A stretch of 64,000 bases of DNA from DASUPK01 sp963833375. GTDB taxonomy: Bacteria; Actinomycetota; Thermoleophilia; Solirubrobacterales; 70-9. The stretch lies in assembly GCA_963833375.1 (NCBI GenBank), contig CAWHXR010000010.1, positions 804,257-868,256 of the forward strand. The letters are read 5' to 3'. This document shows positions 7,484-15,992 of this stretch, one piece after another; position 1 is the first letter of the stretch, and every line of letters starts with the position of its first letter. The notes beneath the pieces are model-generated. The model saw nothing but the letters and a program-made list of their open reading frames with translations. It did not search any database and was not told the DNA's origin. Position numbers and translations under genes: made by a program.

Positions 7484-9091
7484 ATGACCGCAGAAACAAA
7501 GGCGCGGAGCCAGCGCTCGGAGGATCGCGCGGCGCGAGAGCCGAAGCATCGTCACCGCGCCCTCGTCTGGGCCCTCGTCGTGCTCGCGTCGGTGGTGCTG
7601 CTCGTCTCGATGATCGCGAACTGGGTTCAGACCGAGGTCCTCGACACCAACCAGTTCGCCAATAACACCGAAGAGATCCTCAAGAACAAGGACGTCCAGG
7701 AGCAGCTCAGCATCTTCGCGGTCGATCAGCTCTACGCCAACGTCGACGTCCAGGCCCAAATCGAGCAGAAGCTGCCGCCCCCCGCCCAGCCGCTCGCCGC
7801 TCCGATCACGGCGGCGACGAGACAGCTCGCCACGAACGTGGCGGAGACGGCGCTCGCCTCGCCTCGAGTCCAGGATCTCGTTGCCACCGCGATCAATGGC
7901 GCGCAGCAGCGATTCGTCAACCTGATCGAGGACAAGGGCCAGTTCGTCTCGACCCAAGGCGGCGTCGTCACCCTCGAATACGGGAGCTTCGTCGCCGAGC
8001 TTGCCACCCGCCTGGGGGTGGACCCCGCGACGATCTCCCAGATCCAGGGCCTGATTCAGCAGCAATCGACGGAGCTCAAGCAGCGCTTGACCACGGCCCA
8101 GAGCAAGATCGAGTCGACGCGAACGACCCTCTCCCAGGCGCAGGCGGGCACGCTGAGCCCCGAGGCGCAACAGAACCTCACGACTCTCCAAACGGATGCC
8201 GCCCAGCTCCAGGCGACGGTCGCGAGCCTCGAGCAGAAGATCACGGGCATTCAGCCGAAGGCCCCCGCCCAGCTCCAGAGCCGGCTGTCCGACCTCCAGG
8301 GCCGGCTGGCCCAGCTCGACAAACGGCTGACCGGGGTGGAGCGACAGAGCACCGCGGTGCTCAAGGATCCGAGCCAGGCGAACATCATCAAGCTCGACCC
8401 CACGCTCGCCTCGCTCCAGACGCGCGTCACCAACCTGCTCAACCGCCAGGCGGTTCAGCACCCCGGCGAGCTCGTCGTGATGAAGTCCAGCCAACTGAGC
8501 GGGCTCCAGGACCTCGTCAGCGCGCTGCGCAACCTCGGCTTCGTGCTGCCGCTGCTGGCGCTCCTGCTGTACATGGCCGCCCTCTACCTGGCGAAGGGAT
8601 GGCGGCGGGAGGCGTTGATGGCGGCCGGGGGCGGGATCCTGGCGGCCACGCTGCTCACCCTGCTGGCGAGGCGCCTGCTCGGCAGCGCGATCGAGAGCTC
8701 GACGGCGAGCTCCGACGCGGTCAAGCCGGCCATCACCGCCGTCTGGAACATCATTTCCGCCGGGCTGCGCCAGCGGGCGCTGTTCGTACTCGTGATCGGG
8801 CTGGCGTTCATCGGTGGGGGCGCCCTCGCAGGGCCCGGCCGCCACGAGGTCGCCGTGCGACGCTTCCTGGCGCCGTACCTGCGCGACCGCCCGGTTGTCG
8901 TCTATGCGGTTCTCGCCTTCGTCTTCCTGGTCTGGCTGGCGTTCCTTCCCACGATCAACAACCTCGGGCAGGTCCTCGTGATTCTCATTCTCGCCGTGCT
9001 GGCCGTGGTCGGCGTCGAGATCCTGCGCCGGCAGACGGCACGGGAGTTTCCGCCTGCCCCGACGGCTCCCGGCCAAACGCAGCGCCCGTGA
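7484..9091 (+). CDS. large membrane protein with periplasmic coiled coil
   Basis: The 535-residue protein has a basic cytoplasmic N-terminus and a first transmembrane helix at about residues 28-48. A long extracytoplasmic region follows, rich in Gln, Thr and Leu; heptads at roughly residues 185-285 suggest coiled coil. It ends with about five C-terminal membrane helices. The segment NWVQTEVLDTNQFANNTEEI matches a group of uncharacterised actinobacterial integral membrane proteins. Function is unknown; the layout suggests a structural or envelope-sensing role. It stands alone between a terminator-like hairpin and the tRNA gene. Confidence 0.7.
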   Translation: MTAETKARSQRSEDRAAREPKHRHRALVWALVVLASVVLLVSMIANWVQTEVLDTNQFANNTEEILKNKDVQEQLSIFAVDQLYANVDVQAQIEQKLPPPAQPLAAPITAATRQLATNVAETALASPRVQDLVATAINGAQQRFVNLIEDKGQFVSTQGGVVTLEYGSFVAELATRLGVDPATISQIQGLIQQQSTELKQRLTTAQSKIESTRTTLSQAQAGTLSPEAQQNLTTLQTDAAQLQATVASLEQKITGIQPKAPAQLQSRLSDLQGRLAQLDKRLTGVERQSTAVLKDPSQANIIKLDPTLASLQTRVTNLLNRQAVQHPGELVVMKSSQLSGLQDLVSALRNLGFVLPLLALLLYMAALYLAKGWRREALMAAGGGILAATLLTLLARRLLGSAIESSTASSDAVKPAITAVWNIISAGLRQRALFVLVIGLAFIGGGALAGPGRHEVAVRRFLAPYLRDRPVVVYAVLAFVFLVWLAFLPTINNLGQVLVILILAVLAVVGVEILRRQTAREFPPAPTAPGQTQRP

Positions 9092-9252
9092 TCGGGAGTC
9101 GGCCGAGCGGTGCCCTTTTCATGTAAGTGGAGGGGACGGTGCGAGATGTCAAGCCCCCAGGTCCAAGAAACAGCCCGAGTGGACAGGAAGGGACGACGCC
9201 CGCGTTCTAGGTGTTTGCCCAGCGCGGAAGGTGCCGATTTGCAGCAGCTTCA

Positions 9253-9326
9253 TGCCGGAGGAGGGACTCGAACCCCCGACACGCGGATTATGATTCCGCT
9301 GCTCTAACCGACTGAGCTACTCCGGC
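9253..9326 (-). tRNA. tRNA-Met (CAT)
   Basis: Read on the minus strand, the gene starts GCCGGAG at 9326 and ends CTCCGGC plus discriminator A at 9253. The D-arm (AGCTCAGTCGGTTAGAGC), the anticodon stem GCGGA/TCCGC enclosing loop ATCATAA, and the T-arm (GGGGGTTCGAGTCCCTC) are all present. The anticodon is CAT. Overall shape fits elongator tRNA-Met rather than initiator (the first base pair is G-C). A tRNA-Ile2 read by lysidine modification cannot be excluded. CCA is not encoded. The 3' end faces the accessory block at 1-9 kb. Confidence 0.95.
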
Positions 9327-9363
9327 GGGGCGGTAAATCGTAGTCGCCTCTAGGGTCCCGGCG

Positions 9364-10311
9364 ATGGACGATCTGGCTCGAGCGGTGGGCGCGGTGGTCC
9401 GCGATTGTCTCGCCGTCGCGGCGGGCGAGGAGGTGCTGGTCATCTGCAACCCCGCCACGGAGCACCTCGGCGAGAGGCTGCGCGAGGAGGCTGCGGAGGC
9501 CGGGGCCGACTCGGTCCTGGCGATCATCTCCGAGCGCGCCTCGCATGCGGCCGAGCCGCCGCGGACGGTGGCCGAGGCGATGGTCGCCGCCGACGTCCTG
9601 CTCGCGCCGACCGTACAGTCGCTCTCCCACACGGCGGCACGCAAGCGCGCCACCGAGAACGGCGCGCGCTGCGCGACCCTCCCGGGAGTCACCGAGGACA
9701 TGCTGGCGCGGGTGATGAGCGCCGACATGGAGGGCCTGCGCCGCAAGGGGCACGCCGTCGCCGAGGCGCTCGACCGCGCCTCCGAGGCGCGCATCACGGA
9801 CGCCAACGGCACGGACCTGCGTCTCGACCTCTCCGGCCGGGAGGCGATCCCGGACGCCGGCGAGCTGACCGAGCGCGGAGCCTTCGGCAACCTGCCCTGC
9901 GGGGAGGGCTTCATCTCGCCCGCCGGCGGCAACGGCACCCTGGTGATCGATGGGTCGATGGCGGGGGTGGGTCTGGTCGGCGAGCCGGTCGAGCTCGTGG
10001 TCGAGGGAGGGCATCTGACCTCGGCGCGGGGCGCCGCGGGGATGGCCTTCATGGAGCTGCTCACCGAGCACGGCGACGACGGCACCAACATCGCGGAGCT
10101 CGGTGTCGGGACCAACGAGAAGGCGAAGCTGACCGGCGAGATCCTGGAGGACGAGAAGATCCTCGGCACCTGCCACATCGCCTTCGGCGCCTCGGCCGGC
10201 ATCGGCGGCACCGTCCAGGTCCCGGTTCACCTCGACTGCGTGGTGATGAAGCCCACGCTCGAGCTGGACGGAGAGGCGATCGTCCGCGCCGGCGAGCTGC
10301 TGATCCCATGA
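9364..10311 (+). CDS. aminopeptidase, M29/NicX-like metallohydrolase
   Basis: The 315-residue protein fits the compact M29-related aminopeptidase family often annotated as leucyl aminopeptidase. Visible marks are GEGFISPAGGNGTLVIDGS, ELGVGTNEKAKLTGEILEDE with the family's metal-binding glutamates, then GTCHIAFG and a late VHLDCVV with histidine and aspartate ligands. It would hydrolyse N-terminal residues of peptides in the cytoplasm. NicX-type dioxygenases share the fold. The stop overlaps the next start (ATGA), so it is coupled to the formiminotransferase gene. Confidence 0.78.
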   Translation: MDDLARAVGAVVRDCLAVAAGEEVLVICNPATEHLGERLREEAAEAGADSVLAIISERASHAAEPPRTVAEAMVAADVLLAPTVQSLSHTAARKRATENGARCATLPGVTEDMLARVMSADMEGLRRKGHAVAEALDRASEARITDANGTDLRLDLSGREAIPDAGELTERGAFGNLPCGEGFISPAGGNGTLVIDGSMAGVGLVGEPVELVVEGGHLTSARGAAGMAFMELLTEHGDDGTNIAELGVGTNEKAKLTGEILEDEKILGTCHIAFGASAGIGGTVQVPVHLDCVVMKPTLELDGEAIVRAGELLIP

Positions 10312-11210
10312 CGGGGGGCGACGGCCTCCGAGAGCTGCCGCTGATCGGGGTCCCCAACTTCTCCGAGGGGCGCAACGAGCGGGTGATCGACGCGCTCGAG
10401 GCGACCCTGGGCGCTCATTCGCGCGTGCTGAACCGACACTTCGACACCCTGCACAACCGCAGCGTCTACACGATCGCGGCGGAGCCCCCCCAGCTGGTCG
10501 AGGCTCTGACCGCCGGTGCCGCCCACGCCCTCGACCTGATCGATCTGCGGACGCACCAGGGACTTCATCCCCACATCGGGGCGCTTGACGTCTGCCCCGT
10601 CGTCTGGCAGGACGAGGACCGCCACGATGACGCGGTGGCTGCGGCACGCGAGGCCGCGGCGGGGATCGCCGCGCTCGGGATCCCGGTCTTCTTCTACGGA
10701 GAGCTCGCAGCTAGCCCCGAGCGCGCGGAGCGCGCGTACTTCCGCAGGGGTGGGCCGGCCGAGCTGGCGCGCCGGATGGGCTCGGGGGAGCTGCAACCCG
10801 ACCTGGGGCCCTCCGAGCCTCACCCGACCGCCGGGGCGACCCTGGTCACCGCGCGCGAGCCGCTGGTCGCGTTCAACGTCGAGCTCGACACGCCCAACCC
10901 TGAGATCGCGCGGGAGATCGCCGCCGACCTGCGCGAGGCCGGCGGGGGGCTGCCGGGGGTACGGGCGCTGGGGCTGCCCCGGGAGGGCGGGCGCACCCAG
11001 GTCTCGATCAACGTCCACGATCCGCGCAGGGTGCCCCTCGCCAAGGTCGTCTCCGAGGTCTCGCGGCTGGCGGCCGAGCACGGAGTCCGGCCGATCGAGG
11101 CCGAGCTCGTCGGGCTCGCCCCCGAGGCCGCACTGGAGGGCTACCCGGAGGAGCCGGCGATCCGGGACTTCGATCCCAGGCGTGACGTGATCGAGAACGT
11201 TCTCGGCTAG
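10308..11210 (+). CDS. ftcD: glutamate formimidoyltransferase (formiminotransferase domain)
   Basis: This 300-residue protein matches the formiminotransferase half of FTCD. It starts with PLIGVPNFSEGRNERVID and has THQGLHPHIGALDVCPVVW with a conserved active-site histidine, followed by PVFFYGELA. It transfers a formimino group from N-formiminoglutamate to tetrahydrofolate. No cyclodeaminase domain is fused and no histidine-degradation genes are nearby, so the in vivo role may be folate one-carbon housekeeping. The start overlaps the aminopeptidase stop by 4 bases. Confidence 0.88.
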   Translation: MTGGDGLRELPLIGVPNFSEGRNERVIDALEATLGAHSRVLNRHFDTLHNRSVYTIAAEPPQLVEALTAGAAHALDLIDLRTHQGLHPHIGALDVCPVVWQDEDRHDDAVAAAREAAAGIAALGIPVFFYGELAASPERAERAYFRRGGPAELARRMGSGELQPDLGPSEPHPTAGATLVTAREPLVAFNVELDTPNPEIAREIAADLREAGGGLPGVRALGLPREGGRTQVSINVHDPRRVPLAKVVSEVSRLAAEHGVRPIEAELVGLAPEAALEGYPEEPAIRDFDPRRDVIENVLG

Positions 11211-11221
11211 CGTTCAGGCCG

Positions 11222-11626
11222 ATGGCTCAGACGAAGCGGAAGCGCCGCCGCAAGCACCGCGGCACCCAGGGCGGCCGGATCGACACCCGTCCCGCCCGCG
11301 GGCGGGCTCGCAGCCGCGCCGAGGCACAGGCTCGGGCGCGGAGCCGCAGCAAGAAGAAGGGCGGCCCGCGGGTGGCCGCCCCGCCGAGCTGGTCGAGCGC
11401 CCTGAAGAAGGGCGCCGTGGCCGCTGTCCTCTTCGTCGGGCTGCTGGCGCTGATGGGCCAGAACCCGATCACCTCGCTGGTGGTCGGGGTCCTGATGCTC
11501 GGCTTCTACGTCCCGATGGCGTTCCTGATGGATCGCTTCTTCTACCAGCGCCAGCTCCGCAAGGAGGAGCAGAAGCGGGCGGCCAAAGAGGCGCAGCGCA
11601 CCGGCGCCGGCCAGGCGGAGAGCTGA
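11222..11626 (+). CDS. small basic membrane protein of unknown function
   Basis: The first 60 residues are extremely basic (R/K-rich, KRKRRRKHRG and RSRSKKKGG). Two transmembrane helices follow (about residues 62-82 and 86-104), then a charged tail. The layout resembles other small actinobacterial proteins with RNA- or membrane-surface-binding tails, but no function is known. It is packed 11 bases after ftcD and 2 bases before the MBL gene, so it belongs to this operon. Confidence 0.65.
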   Translation: MAQTKRKRRRKHRGTQGGRIDTRPARGRARSRAEAQARARSRSKKKGGPRVAAPPSWSSALKKGAVAAVLFVGLLALMGQNPITSLVVGVLMLGFYVPMAFLMDRFFYQRQLRKEEQKRAAKEAQRTGAGQAES

Positions 11627-11628
11627 GC

Positions 11629-12267
11629 GTGGAGGTCCGCATGTTCACCGTCGGCCAGATCGCCGAGAACTGCTTCCTGCTCCGGAAGGACGGCTCCGAC
11701 CGGGCGCTGATCGTGGACCCCGGCGATGAGGCCGAGCGGATCCTCGCCGCCGCCGACGAGCTCGGGGTGACCATCGAGGGGATCCTGCTGACGCACACCC
11801 ACTTCGACCACATCGGCGCCGTGGCGCCGATCGCGAAGGCGACGGGGGCCCCGGTCTGGTGCCCGGAGATCGAGACGCCCGTGCTGGCCGACATCAACTC
11901 GTTCGTGCCCTGGCCGGGGTTCGGCCCGTTCGAGAGCTATGAGGCTGATCACACCGTGACGGGCGGCGAGAAGCTCGAGCTGGCCGGAATGGAGATCGAC
12001 GTGATCTTCACCCCGGGGCACAGCCCCGGCCACGTCACCTACTCGATCCACGACGAGGCGGCGATCTTCTCCGGCGACGTCCTCTTCCAGGGCTCGGTCG
12101 GGCGCACCGACCTGCCCGGCGGGGACTGGGCGACGCTGCTGGAATCGATCCGCAGGCTGGTCGAGTCGCACCCGCCGGAGACCACCGTGTACCCAGGCCA
12201 CATGGGCATCACCACCCTGGGCGCCGAGCGCGCCACCAACCCTTTCCTCGCCGAGCTCGCCCGCTAG
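11629..12267 (+). CDS. MBL-fold metallohydrolase (glyoxalase II-like)
   Basis: A 212-residue metallo-beta-lactamase-fold hydrolase. The dinuclear metal motif LTHTHFDHIGA is at about residue 56. Further ligands lie in TPGHSPGHVTY (about residue 128), FSGDVLF (about 146) and YPGHMG (about 188). This is the set found in the YcbL/GloB group, which cleave thioesters such as glutathione- or other thiol-linked acyl groups. GTG starts the gene 2 bases after the upstream stop. Confidence 0.88.
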   Translation: MEVRMFTVGQIAENCFLLRKDGSDRALIVDPGDEAERILAAADELGVTIEGILLTHTHFDHIGAVAPIAKATGAPVWCPEIETPVLADINSFVPWPGFGPFESYEADHTVTGGEKLELAGMEIDVIFTPGHSPGHVTYSIHDEAAIFSGDVLFQGSVGRTDLPGGDWATLLESIRRLVESHPPETTVYPGHMGITTLGAERATNPFLAELAR

Positions 12268-12369
12268 CGGCGCGGAGTGCGCCACGTTCGCCCTCGAGGC
12301 GAACTACTGAGCGCTTCCGGTGTGCGAGCACGGATGCGCATCGCCACCCCCGGCAGGACGATCTTCAGC

Positions 12370-12849
12370 ATGGCCAGGCCTACCGGTGCCGATCTGCCAC
12401 CAGCCTCGCGGGGCTTGCCTGCGCTGAGCTCCCAGATGCCCCGGTTGCGCCGGGCCTGGCTGCGGTACCTCCTGCCGGTCGCAGGGTTCGTCGTCCTTGC
12501 AGGAGCCGCAGGAATGGCCGCGTTCTCCACGGACACCACGGAGTCGTACTGGGACGGCGTCTGGTGGTCGATCTCGCTGATGACAACCGTCGGCTGGTCC
12601 GGGCCCGCGCCCCACACGCTCGCGGGGCACCTGATCGCCACGGTGACGATGATCACAGGGTTCGTGCTCCTGGCCTTCACAACCGCCGCCGTGGCCTCCC
12701 TGCTCGTGCGTGAGGACGAGCAGCCGCTCGAGGAGGCGGAGCTGCGGGCGGACCAGGAGATCCTGCGCGAGGTCCGCGCCCTGAGGAGCGAGCTGGAGCT
12801 GCTCAAGGAAACCTCTCCACCGTCGGGCGGGCTCCCAGATCGGGGTTAG
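12370..12849 (+). CDS. two-helix ion channel protein with atypical selectivity filter
   Basis: From ATG 12370 this is a 159-residue protein with TM1 (about residues 32-52), a pore loop, TM2 (about residues 85-107) and a C-terminal charged coiled coil. The pore region reads WWSISLMTTVGWSGPAPH. Standard K+ channels have TTVGYGD, so Tyr is Trp and Gly-Asp is Ser-Gly here. Ion selectivity is therefore uncertain. GTG 12277 and ATG 12334 are alternative in-frame starts. The coiled coil suggests an oligomeric assembly. Confidence 0.75.
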   Translation: MARPTGADLPPASRGLPALSSQMPRLRRAWLRYLLPVAGFVVLAGAAGMAAFSTDTTESYWDGVWWSISLMTTVGWSGPAPHTLAGHLIATVTMITGFVLLAFTTAAVASLLVREDEQPLEEAELRADQEILREVRALRSELELLKETSPPSGGLPDRG

Positions 12850-12938
12850 CCCGCCCTCGGCGCCGCCCAGGGCACCGGGACCCCCGCAGCCCGGTCCGCT
12901 CTCCCCCCAGCCGGAGTCCCGGCTAAGGTCGCTCCGCT

Positions 12939-14198
12939 ATGGCCTCCAGGTTCAAGGCCCCGAGGGGCACCTTCGATGCGCTGCCGGACTCCCAGCCGGT
13001 TCGCAGCCGCATCGAGTCCGCCGCCCGCGAGGCCCTCGAGGCGGCTGGCTACGCACGGATCGACACCCCCGCGTTCGAGGAAACCGACCTGTTCGCCAGG
13101 AGCGTCGGCGAGTCGACCGACATCGTCCAGAAGCAGATGTTCACCTTCGAGGACCAGGGCGGCCGTAGCCTGACCCTGAGGCCGGAGGGGACCGCCTCGA
13201 TCTGCCGCGCCTATCTCGAGCACGGGATGCAGAAGCTCGCGCAGCCGGTGAAGCTCTGGATGTCGGGGCCCTTCTTCCGCCACGAGCGCCCCCAGGCCGG
13301 GCGCTACCGCCAGTTCACCCAGATCGACGCGGAGGCGATCGGCTCGGACTCGCCCCTGGTCGACGCGGAGCTGATTCTGCTGATGCACGATCTGCTCGCC
13401 GAGCTGGGGGTGCAGGGCGTGAGGCTTCGGCTCGGCAGCCTGGGCTCGCCCGACGCGCGCAAGTCCTATCTCGACGAGCTCCGCTCCTATCTGCACTCGC
13501 ACGAGGCCGATCTCTCGCCGGAGGTGCGGGAGCGGATCGACATCAACCCGCTGCGGGCCTTCGACGCCGACCACGAGGGCACCCGGGGGGTGATGGCGGG
13601 CGCCCCGACCCTCCTCGACCACCTCGATCCGGCGGACGCCGAGCACTTCGCGGCGATGCGGGGGCTGCTCGACCAGAACGGCGTCGCCTACGACCTCGAC
13701 CCGACCCTGGTCAGGGGCCTCGACTACTACACGCGCACCGTCTTCGAGTTCGAGTGCGAGCGCCTCGGTGCGCAGTCCGGCATCGGCGGCGGCGGGCGCT
13801 ACGACGGCTTGATCGAGCAGCTCGGCGGTCCCCCGACCCCGGCATGCGGCTGGGCGGTCGGCATCGAGCGGGTCGCGCTCGCGCTGGGCGATCAGGGGGC
13901 TGAGTCTCGGGCGGACGTGTTCGTCGTCGCCGACGGTGACGGCCGCAGCGGCGCCCTCGCCCTGGTCACGGAGCTGCGGCGCGCCGGGTTCTCGGCGGAG
14001 CTCGACCTCGCGGGGCGCGCGACCAAGGGGCAGATGAAGCAGGCCGACCGCGTCGGGGCACGGTACGCGCTGATCCTCTCGGGCGCGGGGACGGCGAAGC
14101 TGCGCGACATGGGCACCGGGGAGGAGCGGGAGATCGACCCCGCCAGGGTCGCGGAGGAGATCGCTGCTTCGGCTGATGACACACTCCCGTCGCCATGA
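12939..14198 (+). CDS. hisS: histidine--tRNA ligase
   Basis: The 419-residue class II synthetase charges tRNA-His. It starts with KAPRGTFDALPDSQ. Motif 2 is GPFFRHERPQAGRYRQF at about residue 108, and the HisA/HisB signatures are LVRGLDYYTRTVFEF (about 258) and GIGGGGRYDGL (about 280). Motif 3 is GWAVGIERVALAL. The C-terminal anticodon-binding domain starts near residue 325. Its stop overlaps the aspS start (ATGA), giving the common hisS-aspS pair. Confidence 0.97.
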   Translation: MASRFKAPRGTFDALPDSQPVRSRIESAAREALEAAGYARIDTPAFEETDLFARSVGESTDIVQKQMFTFEDQGGRSLTLRPEGTASICRAYLEHGMQKLAQPVKLWMSGPFFRHERPQAGRYRQFTQIDAEAIGSDSPLVDAELILLMHDLLAELGVQGVRLRLGSLGSPDARKSYLDELRSYLHSHEADLSPEVRERIDINPLRAFDADHEGTRGVMAGAPTLLDHLDPADAEHFAAMRGLLDQNGVAYDLDPTLVRGLDYYTRTVFEFECERLGAQSGIGGGGRYDGLIEQLGGPPTPACGWAVGIERVALALGDQGAESRADVFVVADGDGRSGALALVTELRRAGFSAELDLAGRATKGQMKQADRVGARYALILSGAGTAKLRDMGTGEEREIDPARVAEEIAASADDTLPSP

Positions 14199-15988
14199 GC
14201 GACGGCTTCCCAGCGCTGCGAGCCAACTCGTACCGCGACACCTGGTGCGGCCAGGTCCTGCCCGACCGGGTCGACTCCGAGGCGCGCGTCGCGGGCTGGG
14301 TCCACCGCCGCCGCGACCACGGCGGCCTCGTCTTCATCGACCTGCGCGACCGCACCGGTCTCGTGCAGCTCGTCTTCAACCCGGACGAGGCCGGCGAGGC
14401 CTTCAGGCTCGGACACGAGCTGCGCTCCGAGGACGTGCTCAGCGCAAGCGGCACCGTGGTGAAGCGCTCGCCGGAGACGGTGAACGCCGAGCTGCCGACC
14501 GGTGAGGTCGAGATCCGGGTCACCGACGCCCGGCTCCTCTCTGACGCCGACACGCCGCCCTTCGAGATCGAGTCCTTCTCCGGCGAGGTGAGCGAGGAGA
14601 CCCGCCTGCGCTATCGCTACCTGGACCTCCGCCGCGACCGGATGCGCCAGGCCATCGAGCTCCGGCACCGGGTCAGCGCGGCGATGCGGGAGTTCCTCTC
14701 GGGCGAGGGATTCGTGGAGATCGAGACGCCGATCCTCACTCGCTCGACCCCCGAGGGCGCCCGGGACTTCCTGGTCCCGAGCAGGCTCCAGCGCGGCTCG
14801 TTCTACGCCCTGCCCCAGTCCCCGCAGCTCTTCAAGCAACTTCTCATGATCGGGGGTTTCGAGCGCTATTTTCAGATCGCGCGCTGCTTCAGGGATGAGG
14901 ATTTGCGCGCCGACAGGCAACCGGACTTCACGCAACTGGACATCGAGATGTCCTTCGTCGACACCGACGACGTGATCGATCTGAACGAGCGCCTCCTCGC
15001 GCACGTGCTGGGACGCTGCGGCGTGGAGGTCGAGCTGCCGATGCGCAGGCTCCCCTACGACGAGGCGATCTCCCGCTACGGCTCCGACAAGCCGGACCTG
15101 CGCTTCGGCCTGGAGCTCCGCGACCTGACGGAGACCTTCCGCGGCTCGGAGTTCAACGCCTTCCGCCAGGCGATCGAGGGCGGCGCGATGGTGCGCGGCC
15201 TGAACGCCGGGAAGCACGAGATGTCCCGGGCTGACCTCGACGGGCTGGTGGCGGAGGCCACCGAGCTCGGGGCCAAGGGGCTGGTCTGGGCCGTGCTCGA
15301 GGGCGAGGGCTGGCGCTCGCCGGTCGCCAAGTTCCTCTCGGCCGAGGAGATCGCCGCCGCGAACGCGGCGCTCGGCGCGAGCGAGGGAGACGTCGTGCTG
15401 CTCGTCGCCGACGAGCCGCTGCTCTCCGCCGAGGTACTCGGCGAGCTCCGGCGCCGGCTGGGCGAGCGGCTCGGCCTGATCGATCCGGAGGCGAACGAGC
15501 TCACCTGGGTCGTCGACTGGCCGCTGCTCGGCTGGGCGCACGACGAGGAGCGCTGGGATCCGCACAACCACCCATTCACCTCGCCCAGCGGGGAGTTCGA
15601 CCCCGGCGATCCGGGCTCCGCGAGGGCAAAGGCGTACGACGTCGTCTGGAACGGATGGGAAATTGGTGGGGGTTCAATCCGCATCAACGACCCCGAGGTG
15701 CAGCGAGAGGTGTTCGAGGCGATCGGAATCGACGAGGAGCAGGCCGAGGAGCGCTTCGGCTTCCTGCTCGAGGCCCTGCGCTACGGCGCGCCGCCGCACG
15801 GCGGCATCGCCTACGGCCTCGACAGGATCACCGCGCTTCTGCATGGCACCGAGTCGATTCGGGACGTGATCGCGTTCCCGAAGACCGCATCGGGCGGCGA
15901 CCCGCTGACCGGCGCTCCAGCCCCGGTCGACGATCGCCAGCTGCGCGACCTGGGGATCTCCGTGCGAAGCGGGGGTGGAAAGGGCTAG
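14195..15988 (+). CDS. aspS: aspartate--tRNA ligase
   Basis: The 597-residue bacterial-type AspRS has an N-terminal OB-fold (residues about 15-110: VAGWVHRRRDHGGLVFIDLR), a class II core with RCFRDEDLRADRQPDFTQLD (motif 2), the bacterial GAD insertion at about 285-410, and motif 3 near GIAYGLDRI. No asparaginyl-tRNA synthetase is visible in the window, so it could be non-discriminating; this cannot be decided from sequence alone. It overlaps hisS by 4 bases. Confidence 0.97.
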   Translation: MSDGFPALRANSYRDTWCGQVLPDRVDSEARVAGWVHRRRDHGGLVFIDLRDRTGLVQLVFNPDEAGEAFRLGHELRSEDVLSASGTVVKRSPETVNAELPTGEVEIRVTDARLLSDADTPPFEIESFSGEVSEETRLRYRYLDLRRDRMRQAIELRHRVSAAMREFLSGEGFVEIETPILTRSTPEGARDFLVPSRLQRGSFYALPQSPQLFKQLLMIGGFERYFQIARCFRDEDLRADRQPDFTQLDIEMSFVDTDDVIDLNERLLAHVLGRCGVEVELPMRRLPYDEAISRYGSDKPDLRFGLELRDLTETFRGSEFNAFRQAIEGGAMVRGLNAGKHEMSRADLDGLVAEATELGAKGLVWAVLEGEGWRSPVAKFLSAEEIAAANAALGASEGDVVLLVADEPLLSAEVLGELRRRLGERLGLIDPEANELTWVVDWPLLGWAHDEERWDPHNHPFTSPSGEFDPGDPGSARAKAYDVVWNGWEIGGGSIRINDPEVQREVFEAIGIDEEQAEERFGFLLEALRYGAPPHGGIAYGLDRITALLHGTESIRDVIAFPKTASGGDPLTGAPAPVDDRQLRDLGISVRSGGGKG

Positions 15989-15992
15989 GGAG

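Noticed and set aside
7331..9076. A 581-codon minus-strand frame opposite the coiled-coil membrane protein
   Set aside because: No domain; repetitive composition reflects the coiled coil on the other strand.
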